DNA of 64,000 nt from Ischnura elegans (lineage: Eukaryota; Arthropoda; Insecta; Odonata; Coenagrionidae): positions 61,426,069 to 61,490,068 of the forward strand of contig NC_060254.1 of NCBI RefSeq assembly GCF_921293095.1. Reading direction: 5' to 3'. Positions 23,100 to 32,189 of this stretch are shown piece by piece (position 1 is the first letter of the stretch; each line of letters begins with the position of its first letter). The notes under the pieces are model-generated. The model was not told the DNA's origin and searched no databases. It worked only from the letters and a program-made list of their open reading frames with translations. A program made the translations under genes and the position numbers.

Positions 23100-23500
23100 A
23101 ATACCACGCAGTTAAGAATGAGTTCGTGAACAAAAAACTTATAAACTCACCTATGGCCTAACAATCGTTAAGTGACAATGTTCGGAACTATGTGTACAAC
23201 TGTCCGGACTTGCGCTCACACCACAACTTCCGCAAATTATCGTTAGGACGATCGCTGATACGATAGTACTCTGAACGAGGCATAAAAGACCTCAGCCCCT
23301 TCCACATCCCTCATAACAGCTTCGCCAGTGTCTTCCCCATTCCACACGCCCATTCTGTTCGCACCTAGGTGGTTGGAATATGCCGGAGGGGGCACGATTC
23401 GTTCTGAATTGTGGCTGAGATCTACAACTACATATTACCCAGCAGGTCACTTACACGGATGTATGGCAGGGATTGAGATAGGATGATGAACATTAATTAT
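23100..23500. other. Unannotated stretch
   Basis: Nothing recognised. 23245-23271 is a partial inverted match to 20418-20445 (cgatcgctg.tacgatagta), which could mark the ends of an older, larger element. Confidence 0.4.
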
Positions 23501-23601
23501 GAAAACATGCAGAGGTTGAATTATAAGATTTTCCGTCATGAAGTTATGTTTGCGTAACTTCTCGGATATCGCATGAATAGAATTCACGCGGGAAAAAAAT
23601 T

Positions 23602-23685
23602 TGTCAGAAGTGGGATTCGAACCCACGCCCGGAGAACCGGACTGCGACCTGAACGCAGCGCCTTGGACCGCTCGGCCATCCTGAC
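23602..23685 (-). tRNA. tRNA-Leu (anticodon CAG), copy 3
   Basis: The sequence is identical in all structural parts to the copy at 13379: acceptor GTCAGGA with TTCTGAC, discriminator A, CAG anticodon, long variable arm and perfect B box. On the tRNA strand it is followed closely by a run of seven T, a strong Pol III terminator. Its 3' flank (23500-23600) is clearly related to those of copies 1 and 2 (for example cgcgtgaattc). Confidence 0.95.
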
Positions 23686-24059
23686 TTGTGTTATATCGGA
23701 GAGATTATAGCTATAATATCCAAAACATGCTGTTAGAAATACTATGAAAATGTAGAATCATTCATTAATGAATACATAAATTAGTAAGCTGCACTATCAA
23801 TCAACCAACCCATTGCTAAGTCCTAACGCTGCCGTTATAGTCTATTGTCGATCGCGGAAAAAACGACATCCGTTGCAATGGCGCAACGATGGGCCATCCG
23901 AGGTGATAGAACCCTCACAAATCCAAAAGGCCTAGAGAAATAAAAAAAATAATTCAATACTTTTGTCTGGTTTTGACATGTAATAACTGCATCTTCTTCA
24001 TGTTAAATCTTTAGTGCCAAAATGGCGTAAATTGTTCCACCAGGCATGTCATTTTCCAA

Positions 24060-24147
24060 AAATTTTCCCGGACCGCCTGTTGCCTGAGGGGGTCGCCACC
24101 GAAGGCCATACTATCTTCCCCAAAGCATATTCCTAGTTACGCCACTG
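24060..24147. mobile_element. hAT MITE end fragment
   Basis: It ends with aaagcatattcctagttacg then ccactg, the complement of the left end of the MITE at 283. The other end could not be found, so it is truncated or too diverged; the left border given is approximate. Confidence 0.5.
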
Positions 24148-24413
24148 ATCTGTTCTACAGCCTATCTCTCTTATTTTATTTGTATGTTCTGATCAACCGT
24201 AGTATGTTGGCGTTCGTGAGATATGGCATACTTCGTCGGAAAATAAACTGCTCTTGAATTTAAAAAATAGAGTTAATCTATTTTTCAATCCACGTTCTAA
24301 CAGTGATTCCTATACGAGTTTTTCTCAGAGGTCAGTAATACTAACAAGGTTTTCGTTACGGCTTTCCGCATATCTGGCTACTCTTCTTTGTACACGTTCT
24401 AACTGTTTTTAAG

Positions 24414-24673
24414 CAGGGATGCCGACTTACAAAAAATATTAGGGGGCCCATACCGGGGATCTTGCCCCGGGAAATTTTATAAGTAGTTACTTTTAAGTTT
24501 TTTAAGCATTTTAAAAGAGTCATGTGATCAAAATTAGAACCCTGATAACTCGAATCTCGATATCTGGACACTCCGGGGAAAATTGACAAGCCTGAAACAT
24601 TTTTTCCTCACACCGATAACCAATTTTTGGGGGGGCCCGAGTCCCCTCAAGCCCCATGGAGTCGGCGCCACTG
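24414..24673. mobile_element. hAT-type MITE with perfect 8-bp target duplication
   Basis: Ends cagggatgccgactta and tggagtcggcgccactg are inverted (about 13 of 16 positions). The 8-bp direct repeat tttttaag flanks it at 24406-24413 and 24674-24681. It is 260 bp, G-rich near the left and C-rich near the right, with no transposase. Confidence 0.85.
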
Positions 24674-24996
24674 TTTTTAAGTCTATTTCATTTCATGGCA
24701 GGGGTGCTTCGTTAGCATAGGTCACGCCTTCTTCGATCAGAACATTGGTAGTCGCGCAAGGATCAACGAGAAATTTTCGGTCATGGCTCCTACATTCGTT
24801 GCAACTCACTGTCTCTTGCAGAGAATAAATCTTCTTACCTTACACATTGGTAGACTTAGCGAATGTTTGTGCTAGGTTTCTTTTCTTTGGGAAAAATAAT
24901 AATAGTGTTTCAGGATTGCATAGTACTACTATCGCAGCGAAAAATAAGATTCAAGCTCTATGAAGCCGTGTTTACATTTTCATTTACCCCCACAAG

Positions 24997-25665
24997 CAGT
25001 AGTGTAGCCAGGAATTTCGTTAGGGGGGGAGGGGGGGGGGAAGAGACGGGTCCGGGAGAAATTTTTTTGGAAAACATAGTGTTAAGGAGAGGCTTTTAAA
25101 CTAATTTCCATAATTATTATTTTTTTTCTTTTCTTGACCTTATTTAATATATAATATGGTATTTCCTGGAGTATAGGTCATTTATACAAAAGTTAGCAGC
25201 CAACGTTTCGATTTATTTTCTTAAATCATCTTCAGGGCTATGTTCGAAAAAGTGTGAAACAATATAAAATACAGAGAATAAGACGATACACAATATTTAT
25301 ACATAAAAAAGGAACAATTGGGTTGTTTTTTTATATAATACAATATAATTTAAAGAAATATGTATATATAAACATATATATAAGAACAGAATGTAATATT
25401 CAAAAAATTTTGACATACCTCTAAACTTTGAACATATTTATTTATGTTTTGTTTCTAAGGTATTGCCACAACCTACGTTACCATTAATTTTGATGTAATT
25501 TCCATAGTTTTCATATTAGAAAAAAACTTCATTTTACACAGAAATCCGATTTTTTATATTTTGTTTTCTTTTATAATGAAGCAAAGTAATTGTGTTTTTA
25601 TACTCTTTTCGGGGGGGTAGGGGGGTCCAGACCCCCCGAACGCCCCCCTCCTCGCTACGCTACTA
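24997..25665. mobile_element. hAT-like MITE enclosing a hammerhead-bearing sequence
   Basis: The ends cagtagtgtagccagg and gctacgctacta are inverted, with G runs at left (25022-25040) and C runs at right (25631-25650), as in the other 'gtagccagg' MITEs here. The flanking 8-mers cccacaag and tctacacg agree at only 5 of 8, so the target duplication is weak. The middle (from about 25125) is homologous to 34102-34240, indicating a later insertion of that family. Its far end is not defined. Confidence 0.6.
25198..25239 (-). ncRNA. Hammerhead ribozyme-like motif
   Basis: On the reverse strand the 42 nt read AGCC (stem I), CUGAAGA (core), one U, GAUUUA-AGAAAA-UAAAUC (a perfect 6-bp stem II), GAAA (core), CGUU (minimal stem III and cleavage position), then GGCU, which pairs with the first AGCC. 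This matches the hammerhead plan CUGANGA / GAAA. The tiny stem III is known from Penelope-like retroelement hammerheads, which act as dimers. The extra U before stem II departs from the textbook fold, so activity is uncertain. Confidence 0.6.
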
Positions 25666-25671
25666 TCTACA

Positions 25672-26530
25672 CGCACGTGTCTGGGTAAATTCTCGGGTAG
25701 ATGCAAGAAATTAGAGGAGGGGCTATTTCTTGGATATGCGTTCGTGTATTTGCGAAACTTTAGGACCTTACGCAGTGCAATATTGATAGCAAATCCGTTT
25801 ATCCATATTGCCGCGCGGGTAAATGTATCGTGTAAAAAGGCCTTCGGAGAAATTTTAAGACTCTACATTAGCGTTTTTCCTGTATTTCTACATCGTGCAT
25901 TTAACCCCGCAAGTGCGTGGCTGGATAAATGCTCGGATGGATCCACGAAATTAGAAGAGGGGTCATTTCCTGCACAAACATTCGTGCATTTTCAAAATTT
26001 TGTTTGCTTACCCTGCGCAACTTTGATGGCAAATGTTACCCCCTAACCGCGCGGCTAACTCCATCGCGTATAAAACAACCCTTAGGAGTAATTTTACGTG
26101 TCTAAATCAGCTTTCATCCTGCATTTCCACTGCGTAAAGCTAAGTCGGCCAATTTAAGTGGTTATGCCCTTTAGACTGCTATAGTACATATTGACCCGAA
26201 GGAGTAATTTTGCGACTTTAAATTAGCTTTTTCCCTGCAATTCTACAGCGTAAAGCTAAGCTGGCCAATTTAAGTGGTTATGCCCTGTAGGCTGCTGTAG
26301 TATTTAGTAGCCCTAAGGCCTAATTTTACGAGTCTATATCATCAAGCTTTTATCCTACATTTCTACTGCGTGAAGGTACGTCGGTGAAGTTTAATGGTTA
26401 TGCCCTTTAGGATGACGTTAGTATTTATTACACGAGTATAAATTCGCTTTCACCGTGAAATTCTACTGAATGAAGCTAAGCCGACGAAGCTAAATGGTTA
26501 TACCCTGCAGACTGCTGTGTTGCGAGTTCA
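25672..26530. repeat. Complex tandem repeat array
   Basis: The right part (26040-26530) has four units of about 100-120 bp, each with '(t)aagtggttatgccct(t/g)(t/g)ag' (26157, 26272, and variants at 26392 and 26491) and 'ctactgcgt(a/g)aag'. The left part (25672-26040) has two larger units sharing 'gaaattaga(g/a)gaggggc/tcattt' and 'ttcgtg(t/c)att'. The two parts grade into each other. Non-coding. Confidence 0.75.
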
Positions 26531-27040
26531 AAAATGATCAAAACAAAATGGAGGACCTCGCTAAAAAGTGGTAAACAGCGCCTCCTCGTATTCAAACCAC
26601 CTTGATTCTCACACACACACACACCCCCACTCCTCCCTCACACATAACCCCTATTCCTCCCCCTCCACGCACCCAAGTTCCCAACACGGGTTCGTTGAAC
26701 CGTGCGCTTTTGCGTGTCCACCAGGAGTCTCCCCTCCCCCTTCTCCCTACGTTCGCCCTTTCGGAGAGTCCGTGGGCACGCAAAGGGGTGGGCGGGCCGA
26801 GGCCGTCGCGATGGACGGCTGGCGTCTCAGGGGAGCCTCGGACGTGGTAGCATCACGGCCGACACCGCCGCCCCTAGCCGCCGACGCGAGCCGTCCATCG
26901 CCCCTGGTTCCCTGCATGACATACTCAAATATTTATTTATTTAAAGACGCATTGCAAATAGGGTAATGGCCAAATGGTAAATAATTAGTGTATAGCCTGT
27001 ACTGTGATTACGTTATTGGGTAAAAAAACGAAACAACATG
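26531..27040. other. (AC)n tract and GC-rich patch
   Basis: An (ac)n run lies at about 26611-26624. 26640-26910 is C-rich and then GC-rich with overlapping open frames on both strands and no recognised domain. Confidence 0.45.
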
Positions 27041-27055
27041 AAAAATTCACCCAAT

Positions 27056-27152
27056 ATTAAGTCAATACCCAGTACAGACAATACCCAATATAGACAATAC
27101 ACAATACGGACAATATCCAATACAGGCAATATTCAGACAATACCCATCGAGA
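27056..27152. repeat. Minisatellite, roughly 15-bp unit
   Basis: Repeated 'caatacccagtacaga', 'caatacccaatataga', 'caatacacaatacgga' and 'caatatccaatacagg', about six units with drift at the end. Confidence 0.85.
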
Positions 27153-27305
27153 AGCGTAAATCCACAAAAAATAATGATAAAAAATAAGAAGAAAATCACC
27201 TTATATATTATAAAGAAAATCCCACAACCAGTCTACTCAAGAATAGCTCGCAATACTCTATTCTCATAATACGTGTTTAACGTAATGACTACGTCTTTAT
27301 TAATA

Positions 27306-27690
27306 TAAAGAGCAGATTCAGTAATGATTTACAAGAGATTTAATGCATAGCATATAATCATAAAATATTTTTGGTGCATGTTGGTGATGGTTGACCCACT
27401 GCCAAACACCTCTGTAAGTGGCTTGCAAGGTAATACGAAAGAGTAGATGAAAATAGCGCTAACATACTTAAACTTCAAATCATACCACGTATTTCACAGA
27501 ATATGTAATTATCAATAAAACATAGAAGATTCAGTGCTTTTTATTATTTACCAAACATTAGATTTAATATAGAGTATATAATCATAAATAATTTTTTTGG
27601 TGCATGAGTGTGATGGTTTACCCACTGCCAAACTATTTGCAATGGTGGGTTACAGGGAAATAAGTAGATTTTAGTGAACTTAGATAAGAT
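27306..27690. repeat. Tandem duplication, about 235-bp unit, two copies
   Basis: The landmarks 'agattcagt', 'tatataatcataaa' (27352 and 27577), 'ttggtgcatg' and 'cccactgccaaac' occur twice in the same order and spacing. The second copy loses similarity after about 27660. Confidence 0.7.
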
Positions 27691-28178
27691 TAATTCACAA
27701 ATAAGCCAGTGACTCGCACCTTGCCAAATTTTTTTAATAAAATAAATGAACTAAAATTTACATCACATGCAATTCTTCTTCATTTGAGAAATGAGGAAAT
27801 TTTTCACATTAAGTCATTAAAGGTAGGTTTCGAAACAGTTCATATCATTCCCCTTCAATTATATAAATAGTTAGGCACATTTCTAAAGCAAAATATTATT
27901 CCCATCATCACAGCCTGAGTAGCTCAAAATCCTGAGGCGTTAGCCCGGACCACCATAGTCACATGCTTACGACACTGAACATCGTTTCGAAAGGCCTTTT
28001 CATCGGGAGCAGCCAACCCATCTTGCCAGACAAGGAGAGGAAGTGTTAGGTGATCACTTGATCTGAGTTTTTTTTTCCTTTTCATTCTTGGCCATATGCA
28101 CAGAACCTGAAAATTGCTCTTGCTTATTTTTACTGTAACATATAGCTTGCATGGACATGACGTATTTTATTTTTCAAA
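27691..28178. other. AT-rich stretch, nothing recognised
   Basis: No gene, RNA or repeat end seen. Confidence 0.45.
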
Positions 28179-28353
28179 CCACCGGATACGAGTCTGATTG
28201 GCCATTTTACACCGGGTTGTTCAGCAAATGTAACAAGTAAGCGTACACAAACAACCATGCCCTGGACTGGGGAAACCTACCCAGGCGAGACTCGAACCCG
28301 CGACCTCTTGTTTGGCAGGCGAGAACGTTACCCCGCCGCCACCGAATCATCAT
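28179..28353 (-). mobile_element. tRNA-derived SINE
   Basis: On the reverse strand it starts with an A-box-like tggcggcggggtaacg and a B box ggttcgagtctc, followed by a body (cagggcatggttgtt..gtgtacg, then aaaatggcc, then ggtggttt). The same body is found at 50717-50890 (+) and part of it at 35845 (+). The head resembles a tRNA but has no clean cloverleaf, so it is not counted as a tRNA gene. The A and B boxes would act as an internal Pol III promoter. Confidence 0.8.
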
Positions 28354-28926
28354 GACTTATTAACATTGAGGCGAAAATCAAGAGTGAAACCTGGAAGCCA
28401 AGTTGCCAAGCGTATCAGGTTAAACAAATACGAACCATGCTTGTTCCATTACAGGAATAAAAACGATTCTTAAACGACGCGGACTGTCAATTGTGTTACG
28501 TTGTACACACGATTGAACTTCCTCTTTTGTCATTCTCTCATCACTGTAGATTTCATACTTGAACTCAAGGGAACTGCATAGAGGAGGCCTTATTCTATCC
28601 CACAGAAGGTTCATTTCTGCTGCCACTTCGGTCGCAATTTAATCGGCTTTCAAAAATGTCCGCGGTGCGAAGTTGAGTTCAATGCGATCCGCTTTTTCCC
28701 AATATTTTGCAGTATAATGCTTGTATGTGCGATGAATACCATCGAAGAGATTATTACGATTTTAATTGCAAAGAATAGCTTTGACAAGCTATGAATTTGA
28801 TAATAACATCATCATGAATGTAAATGTTGGTTGACAACACTAATTATACCTTATTTTCCCTTGAAACTCGGATCAGTTATAAATGAAAGCGAAAAAACTT
28901 TGTAAATGTCTACAGTATTTATTCAA

Positions 28927-28966
28927 GTACGACGCGTTTCAGCGATTCATCGCTATCATCAGGTAC
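28927..28966 (-). ncRNA. Hammerhead ribozyme-like motif, left arm
   Basis: On the reverse strand: GUAC (stem I), CUGAUGA, one U, AGCGA-UGAA-UCGCU (a perfect 5-bp stem II with tetraloop), GAAA, CGCGUC (stem III of A-U and C-G pairs around GC, then C at the cleavage position), GUAC pairing back with the first GUAC. Compared with the right-arm copy, stem II has G-C in place of G-U, so pairing is kept. Confidence 0.65.
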
Positions 28967-28989
28967 AAATGCATCAGGTACAGGCATTT

Positions 28990-29029
28990 GTACCTGATGA
29001 TAGCGATGAATCGTTGAAACGCGTCGTAC
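28990..29029 (+). ncRNA. Hammerhead ribozyme-like motif, right arm
   Basis: Same layout as the left-arm motif: CUGAUGA at 28994-29000, stem II 29002-29006 with 29011-29015 (one G-U pair), GAAA at 29016-29019, the candidate cleavage C at 29025, and stem I GUAC 28990-28993 with 29026-29029. Further A-U pairing (AAAU with AUUU) is possible beyond an internal loop in stem I. Confidence 0.65.
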
Positions 29030-29501
29030 TTGAATAAATACTGGGGACATTCACAAAGTTTTTTCACTTTCATTTATAACTGCAATATGTTCCACAACAT
29101 CTCGCCAAACACCGTTGAATAAACTCGGATCACTTTGTCCGTCAGCGACGCCAGTGGCGACTTCTGTAAGCCCCTTTAAATGCGCGGCGGGCGACAACAC
29201 ATTATGAGGCCGAGTTGAGGACCCTCTACTGTAATATTCGTGCTTGGACCTCTGTTGCTTTTGTCGTCGGTTGAATAAAGACGTGTGCTATGAATTACGG
29301 TGTTTCCATCCGTTCTTAATCGCATCAAACTGAAGCATTTAAGTGGAGTATGCACTTCGCCCTGCAGACGCCTGGTGGAATCACGGAAAAACTGGCGTCA
29401 ACTTCTGACAACCAACGCGGCGAATACCCGGAAGATGGATAGATCCATGAATCATAATTTTACTTTTTGGAAAAAATCTCCAAAACTAAAACTTTTGAAT
29501 A

Positions 29502-30161
29502 GGGTGGTTTCCTATTATTTTTTTATTGCCTAGATCGAAAGATTATTACTCCTGGAGGACGCATTTCACGCTTTCTGAAGTTTAAATGACGATATCTATT
29601 TTTCACGATTAATTGAAAAGTGAACAATTGCAAGCGCGCGAAAACGCGTCGGCTAAGTATGAACGCTTGGAAAAGCCCGTGTGACATATTTCTGGTTCCG
29701 GTTGCCGCTGTGTGAGGCCACCTTGTTGCGAGGCTATGAACGCCGTTACGATGCAGGCTGTTAGCAGGTAGCAGAGTACCTTGCTAGCAGGTAGCGCTTG
29801 ACTTAAATAAGGATTATAAATACCCTATCAAACGAAGGAAACTTTCCGACCATAGGCAGTTTTAATAGGTGATTATTAAGACATGTTTCCCTGAAGTCTG
29901 TGCCTCATGCATGCACTAGTAATCTCAGACGATGTAAAACACCTATCTACTCGTACAGAAACTAGGTCCCTGTGACGTCACGTGGAGTGGCATCGCATGA
30001 GCGCCAATCTGCCCTTTTTCAAATGAAGTTAAAACTGACAATTGCCGTTTGTCTAAACTTGTATTTCTAAAACCAAATAATTTGTATATTATGAATACAC
30101 TAATGGTGGGTAACGAATCGCAATCAATGCCTTTCGTTTTATTTGATGAAGGAAACTACCC
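29502..30161. mobile_element. TA-target MITE, family 'gggtagtttcc', copy 2
   Basis: 660 bp, matching 44839-45497 in reverse orientation over its full length. Ends gggtggtttccta and ggaaactaccc are inverted; TA is present on the left (29500-29501) and decayed on the right. Shared inner landmarks include gctgttagcaggtagcagag, ctgtgacgtcacgtggagtg and aagcccgtgtgac. No ORF. The palindromic tgacgtca inside is a CREB/ATF-type site, probably by chance. Confidence 0.85.
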
Positions 30162-30359
30162 AATTATCTGCATCCAGGGTAGGTAACATATGAACGTAGA
30201 AATGAGATTCCAATGTCTTTGCACCGAGTACGCCTCATCCTTCCGGCCATCACCCTCATCGTATCGCCGATGGAAAATTTGAGCTCCCGGAACTTTTCCG
30301 CTGGGCGCGGCGGCCGAAATGGGCCACAGGGGCGGCCCGCATAAACTGAGTGCTCGGAT

Positions 30360-30520
30360 GTTCGAGGCGAGCATCTCTCCGCAAACTTTGCAGCCTAGAC
30401 CCGATCGATAGTTCGCAGGGTGGGGTGGGCGGGTGTCCCACGACCATCGCCCCACTCCATACAAATTGCGGGGTTCGATTCCCGACGGGGGTGGAGCACT
30501 ACTCTCGCCGCAAAAAGGTA
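30360..30520 (+). repeat. tRNA-like sequence (possible SINE head)
   Basis: A good B box, gggttcgattccc, lies at 30473-30485 inside an imperfect hairpin (tgcggggttcgattcccgac). The A box and acceptor stem are not convincing, and the flanks are not tRNA-like. Most likely a SINE head or chance. Confidence 0.35.
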
Positions 30521-30662
30521 GAACATTGGACTTTAAGCATTGGTGAAACTTCTACCGAAGCTCCATGGGGCCGTGTCACAACTTTTTACCCATTCTTTTT
30601 TCGGCTACAACAATGAATCGTTAAACATAGTTTGAAAGTGAATTGTAAACACTGTTACTTAT

Positions 30663-30835
30663 TGTTACTCTTACTGTTCACTGTTAAATTTCGAAGAACG
30701 GCATTCGGAAGATCCCCTGAGGATGATCAGCAAGTCGCGGATCGAAACGTCGGGAGACATGGACGACATCAACCGGTGGAAACCCCGAGAAACTTTTCTG
30801 CAACTGATACGCCGGGAAAACCTAAGATCATACAT
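30663..30835 (+). mobile_element. Short (173-bp) hammerhead-bearing retroelement
   Basis: A perfect 13-bp direct repeat, cactgttacttat, flanks it (30650-30662 and 30836-30848). The insert encodes no protein and contains a well-formed hammerhead-like motif at 30713-30755. Size, absence of inverted ends and target-duplication length resemble a SINE-like or retrozyme-like unit mobilised by another element's reverse transcriptase. Confidence 0.75.
30713..30755 (+). ncRNA. Hammerhead ribozyme-like motif
   Basis: UCCC 30713-30716 (stem I), CUGAGGA 30717-30723, U 30724, stem II GAUC 30725-30728 with GAUC 30740-30743 enclosing an 11-nt loop, GAAA 30744-30747, CGUC 30748-30751 (minimal stem III and cleavage C), and GGGA 30752-30755 pairing with UCCC. 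Layout and extra U are the same as in the motifs at 25198 and 28990, although the helices differ in sequence. Confidence 0.65.
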
Positions 30836-30849
30836 CACTGTTACTTATA

Positions 30850-31328
30850 ATAAACCAAAAAGATGAAAATTACTATTTTTGGCTCTGTGCATTGCCAAGG
30901 GGCAATTTTCGTCTGTGTGGTTTACTTTGAGTAAGAGGAACAATATAACATTTCCTGACATGAAAAGTTTGGAAATATGTTTTCCTTATAGTGTACGTAA
31001 CTTCGATGTTAATTTACTTTTCTACACCTTGGGAATTGGAATCTAACTTTCGGTTATTTAAAAAAATCAAAGAATGGGTAAAATTTAATTATAAAAAGCT
31101 TTTTTTAATGCGAATATGTCCTTATCATAAAAAAATACGATGAAATGCCCCAATCTAATATTTCGCCCGTGAAAAGATGAACAAGACAACCGTTTCGACG
31201 ATCTCATTGTTTTAGATGTGTTTTTATTCACTATTTCGACCGTATAAGCTAAACGTTTAAGTTTAACCAATGTTTATATAAAGTTCAGCGTTCTACCTTT
31301 TTTCGGCGATTGAAGTTCCCAAACATTG
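30850..31328. other. AT-rich stretch, nothing recognised
   Basis: No gene or repeat end seen. Confidence 0.45.
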
Positions 31329-31480
31329 TACGAGGGTTGCCCAGAAATTAATGCACCATATTTCTTTTTATTCGACATTTATGAATTGAACGTTATGAGA
31401 ATCACACTCAAGAAAGAATGATGTTTCAACTACACACCCTATTTTTCTGCATAATCTCCATGGTTCTTTGGTCCTCCTAT
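31329..31480 (-). mobile_element. mariner-type element, terminal fragment
   Basis: The + strand begins tacgagggttgcccagaaat then gcacc, matching the left end at 37746. The reverse strand encodes a short piece (NHGDYAEK) like the transposase C terminus GDCVEK seen at 38190. Only about 150 bp remain. Confidence 0.65.
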
Positions 31481-31713
31481 TAGGTAGATTTACTTCTTCT
31501 AAATAAAGGCATATCCTTCATTGACATACACACAGAACACCACAATACTGCTTCTTCATTACAACACCAACTCGCGCATTGAAAGCCATATATTTTCTAT
31601 CTCATTCGAATTTACTATTTTCTATTTCAAATATGAATGGAATTATTTTGTATAAATTCATTACTTAGGCGATTTCAGCCACTGCACATCATTTACACCG
31701 AAGGAGTGGCGTA

Positions 31714-31983
31714 TATAGGCGGACTAAAGATGGGGCCAGGGGGGCACGTGCCCCCCCAAGACGCTTCAGTGATAGACGAAATTTTTAGCACAAATATGTT
31801 GTTAAATGTATATTTTAATATATAAAAGTTATAAATATTTACATATTAATAACTTTAAATTAAAATTAAGAGTATATTTCGTAGTTCGATTGCTGGATAT
31901 AGTTTTTAATCCCGAAGATGAGAAGGCAGTTTGGCTGTAAGACCCTGGTGCCCCCCCGAAAAAAATCCTGGATCCGCCCTTGA
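31714..31983. mobile_element. hAT-like MITE
   Basis: Inverted ends aggcggactaaaga and tcctggatccgccctt, with G run inside left and C run inside right. Flanks gtggcgta (31706-31713) and gtggcgat (31984-31991) agree at 6 of 8, consistent with an old 8-bp duplication. 270 bp, AT-rich interior, no ORF. Confidence 0.7.
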
Positions 31984-32036
31984 GTGGCGATATTTCTTTC
32001 CGCATGAAAAAATTATCCTTCCGCTGGTTAGACTAC

Positions 32037-32185
32037 ATCTGAAAACCCTTAGCCAATACTGTATCCACACAGGGACAGGACTAAAAAGGAATTTAGTTTC
32101 AGCGCCAAAGAAACCAAGCCACCTTCGCAGTTCAAGATATACTCATCATGCTCAAAATAATTTCCTTGAAAGTATTCCCTGATTA
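32037..32185 (+). repeat. Dispersed repeat, uninterrupted copy
   Basis: It matches 33845-33995 (atccacacagg.acaggact, cgccaaagaaaccaagccac, gctcaaaataatttcc). It continues past a TTAA (32183-32186) into agaccatttaag, whereas the other copy switches to different sequence exactly at its TTAA. Confidence 0.75.
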
Positions 32186-32189
32186 AAGA

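Larger units (their letters stand above)
28876..29120. mobile_element. Palindromic insertion with two hammerhead-like motifs
   Basis: A perfect 12-bp direct repeat, aaactcggatca, flanks it (28864-28875 and 29121-29132), and copy C of family X gives the uninterrupted site. The interior is an inverted repeat of about 90-bp arms with only a few differences. Each arm carries a hammerhead-like core on opposite strands. A 12-bp duplication suggests target-primed insertion, as in LINE or Penelope-like elements. No protein is encoded. Confidence 0.8.
28540..29255. repeat. Dispersed repeat family X, copy B
   Basis: It shares with copy C (62649-63335) the blocks tcaaaaatgtcc, ttgtccgtcagcgacgc, gtggcgacttctgtaa, atgcgcgg and 'cctct..t.taatattcgtgct'. 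It is interrupted by the palindromic hammerhead element at 28876-29120, whose target duplication falls within the block matching 'gaaattcggatgaca' of copy C. Confidence 0.7.

Noticed and set aside
26568-26966. 132-codon open frame
   Set aside because: It starts in an (AC)n tract and runs through GC-rich DNA open in several frames; the residue pattern (His/Thr/Pro-rich) reflects composition.
28179-28353. Possible real tRNA gene
   Set aside because: Good A and B boxes but no acceptor or anticodon stem, and the same sequence plus a common body recurs at 50717: it is a SINE.
29950-29990. CREB/ATF-type site tgacgtca as a host regulatory element
   Set aside because: It lies inside a MITE copy and is shared with the copy at 44839, so it belongs to the repeat.
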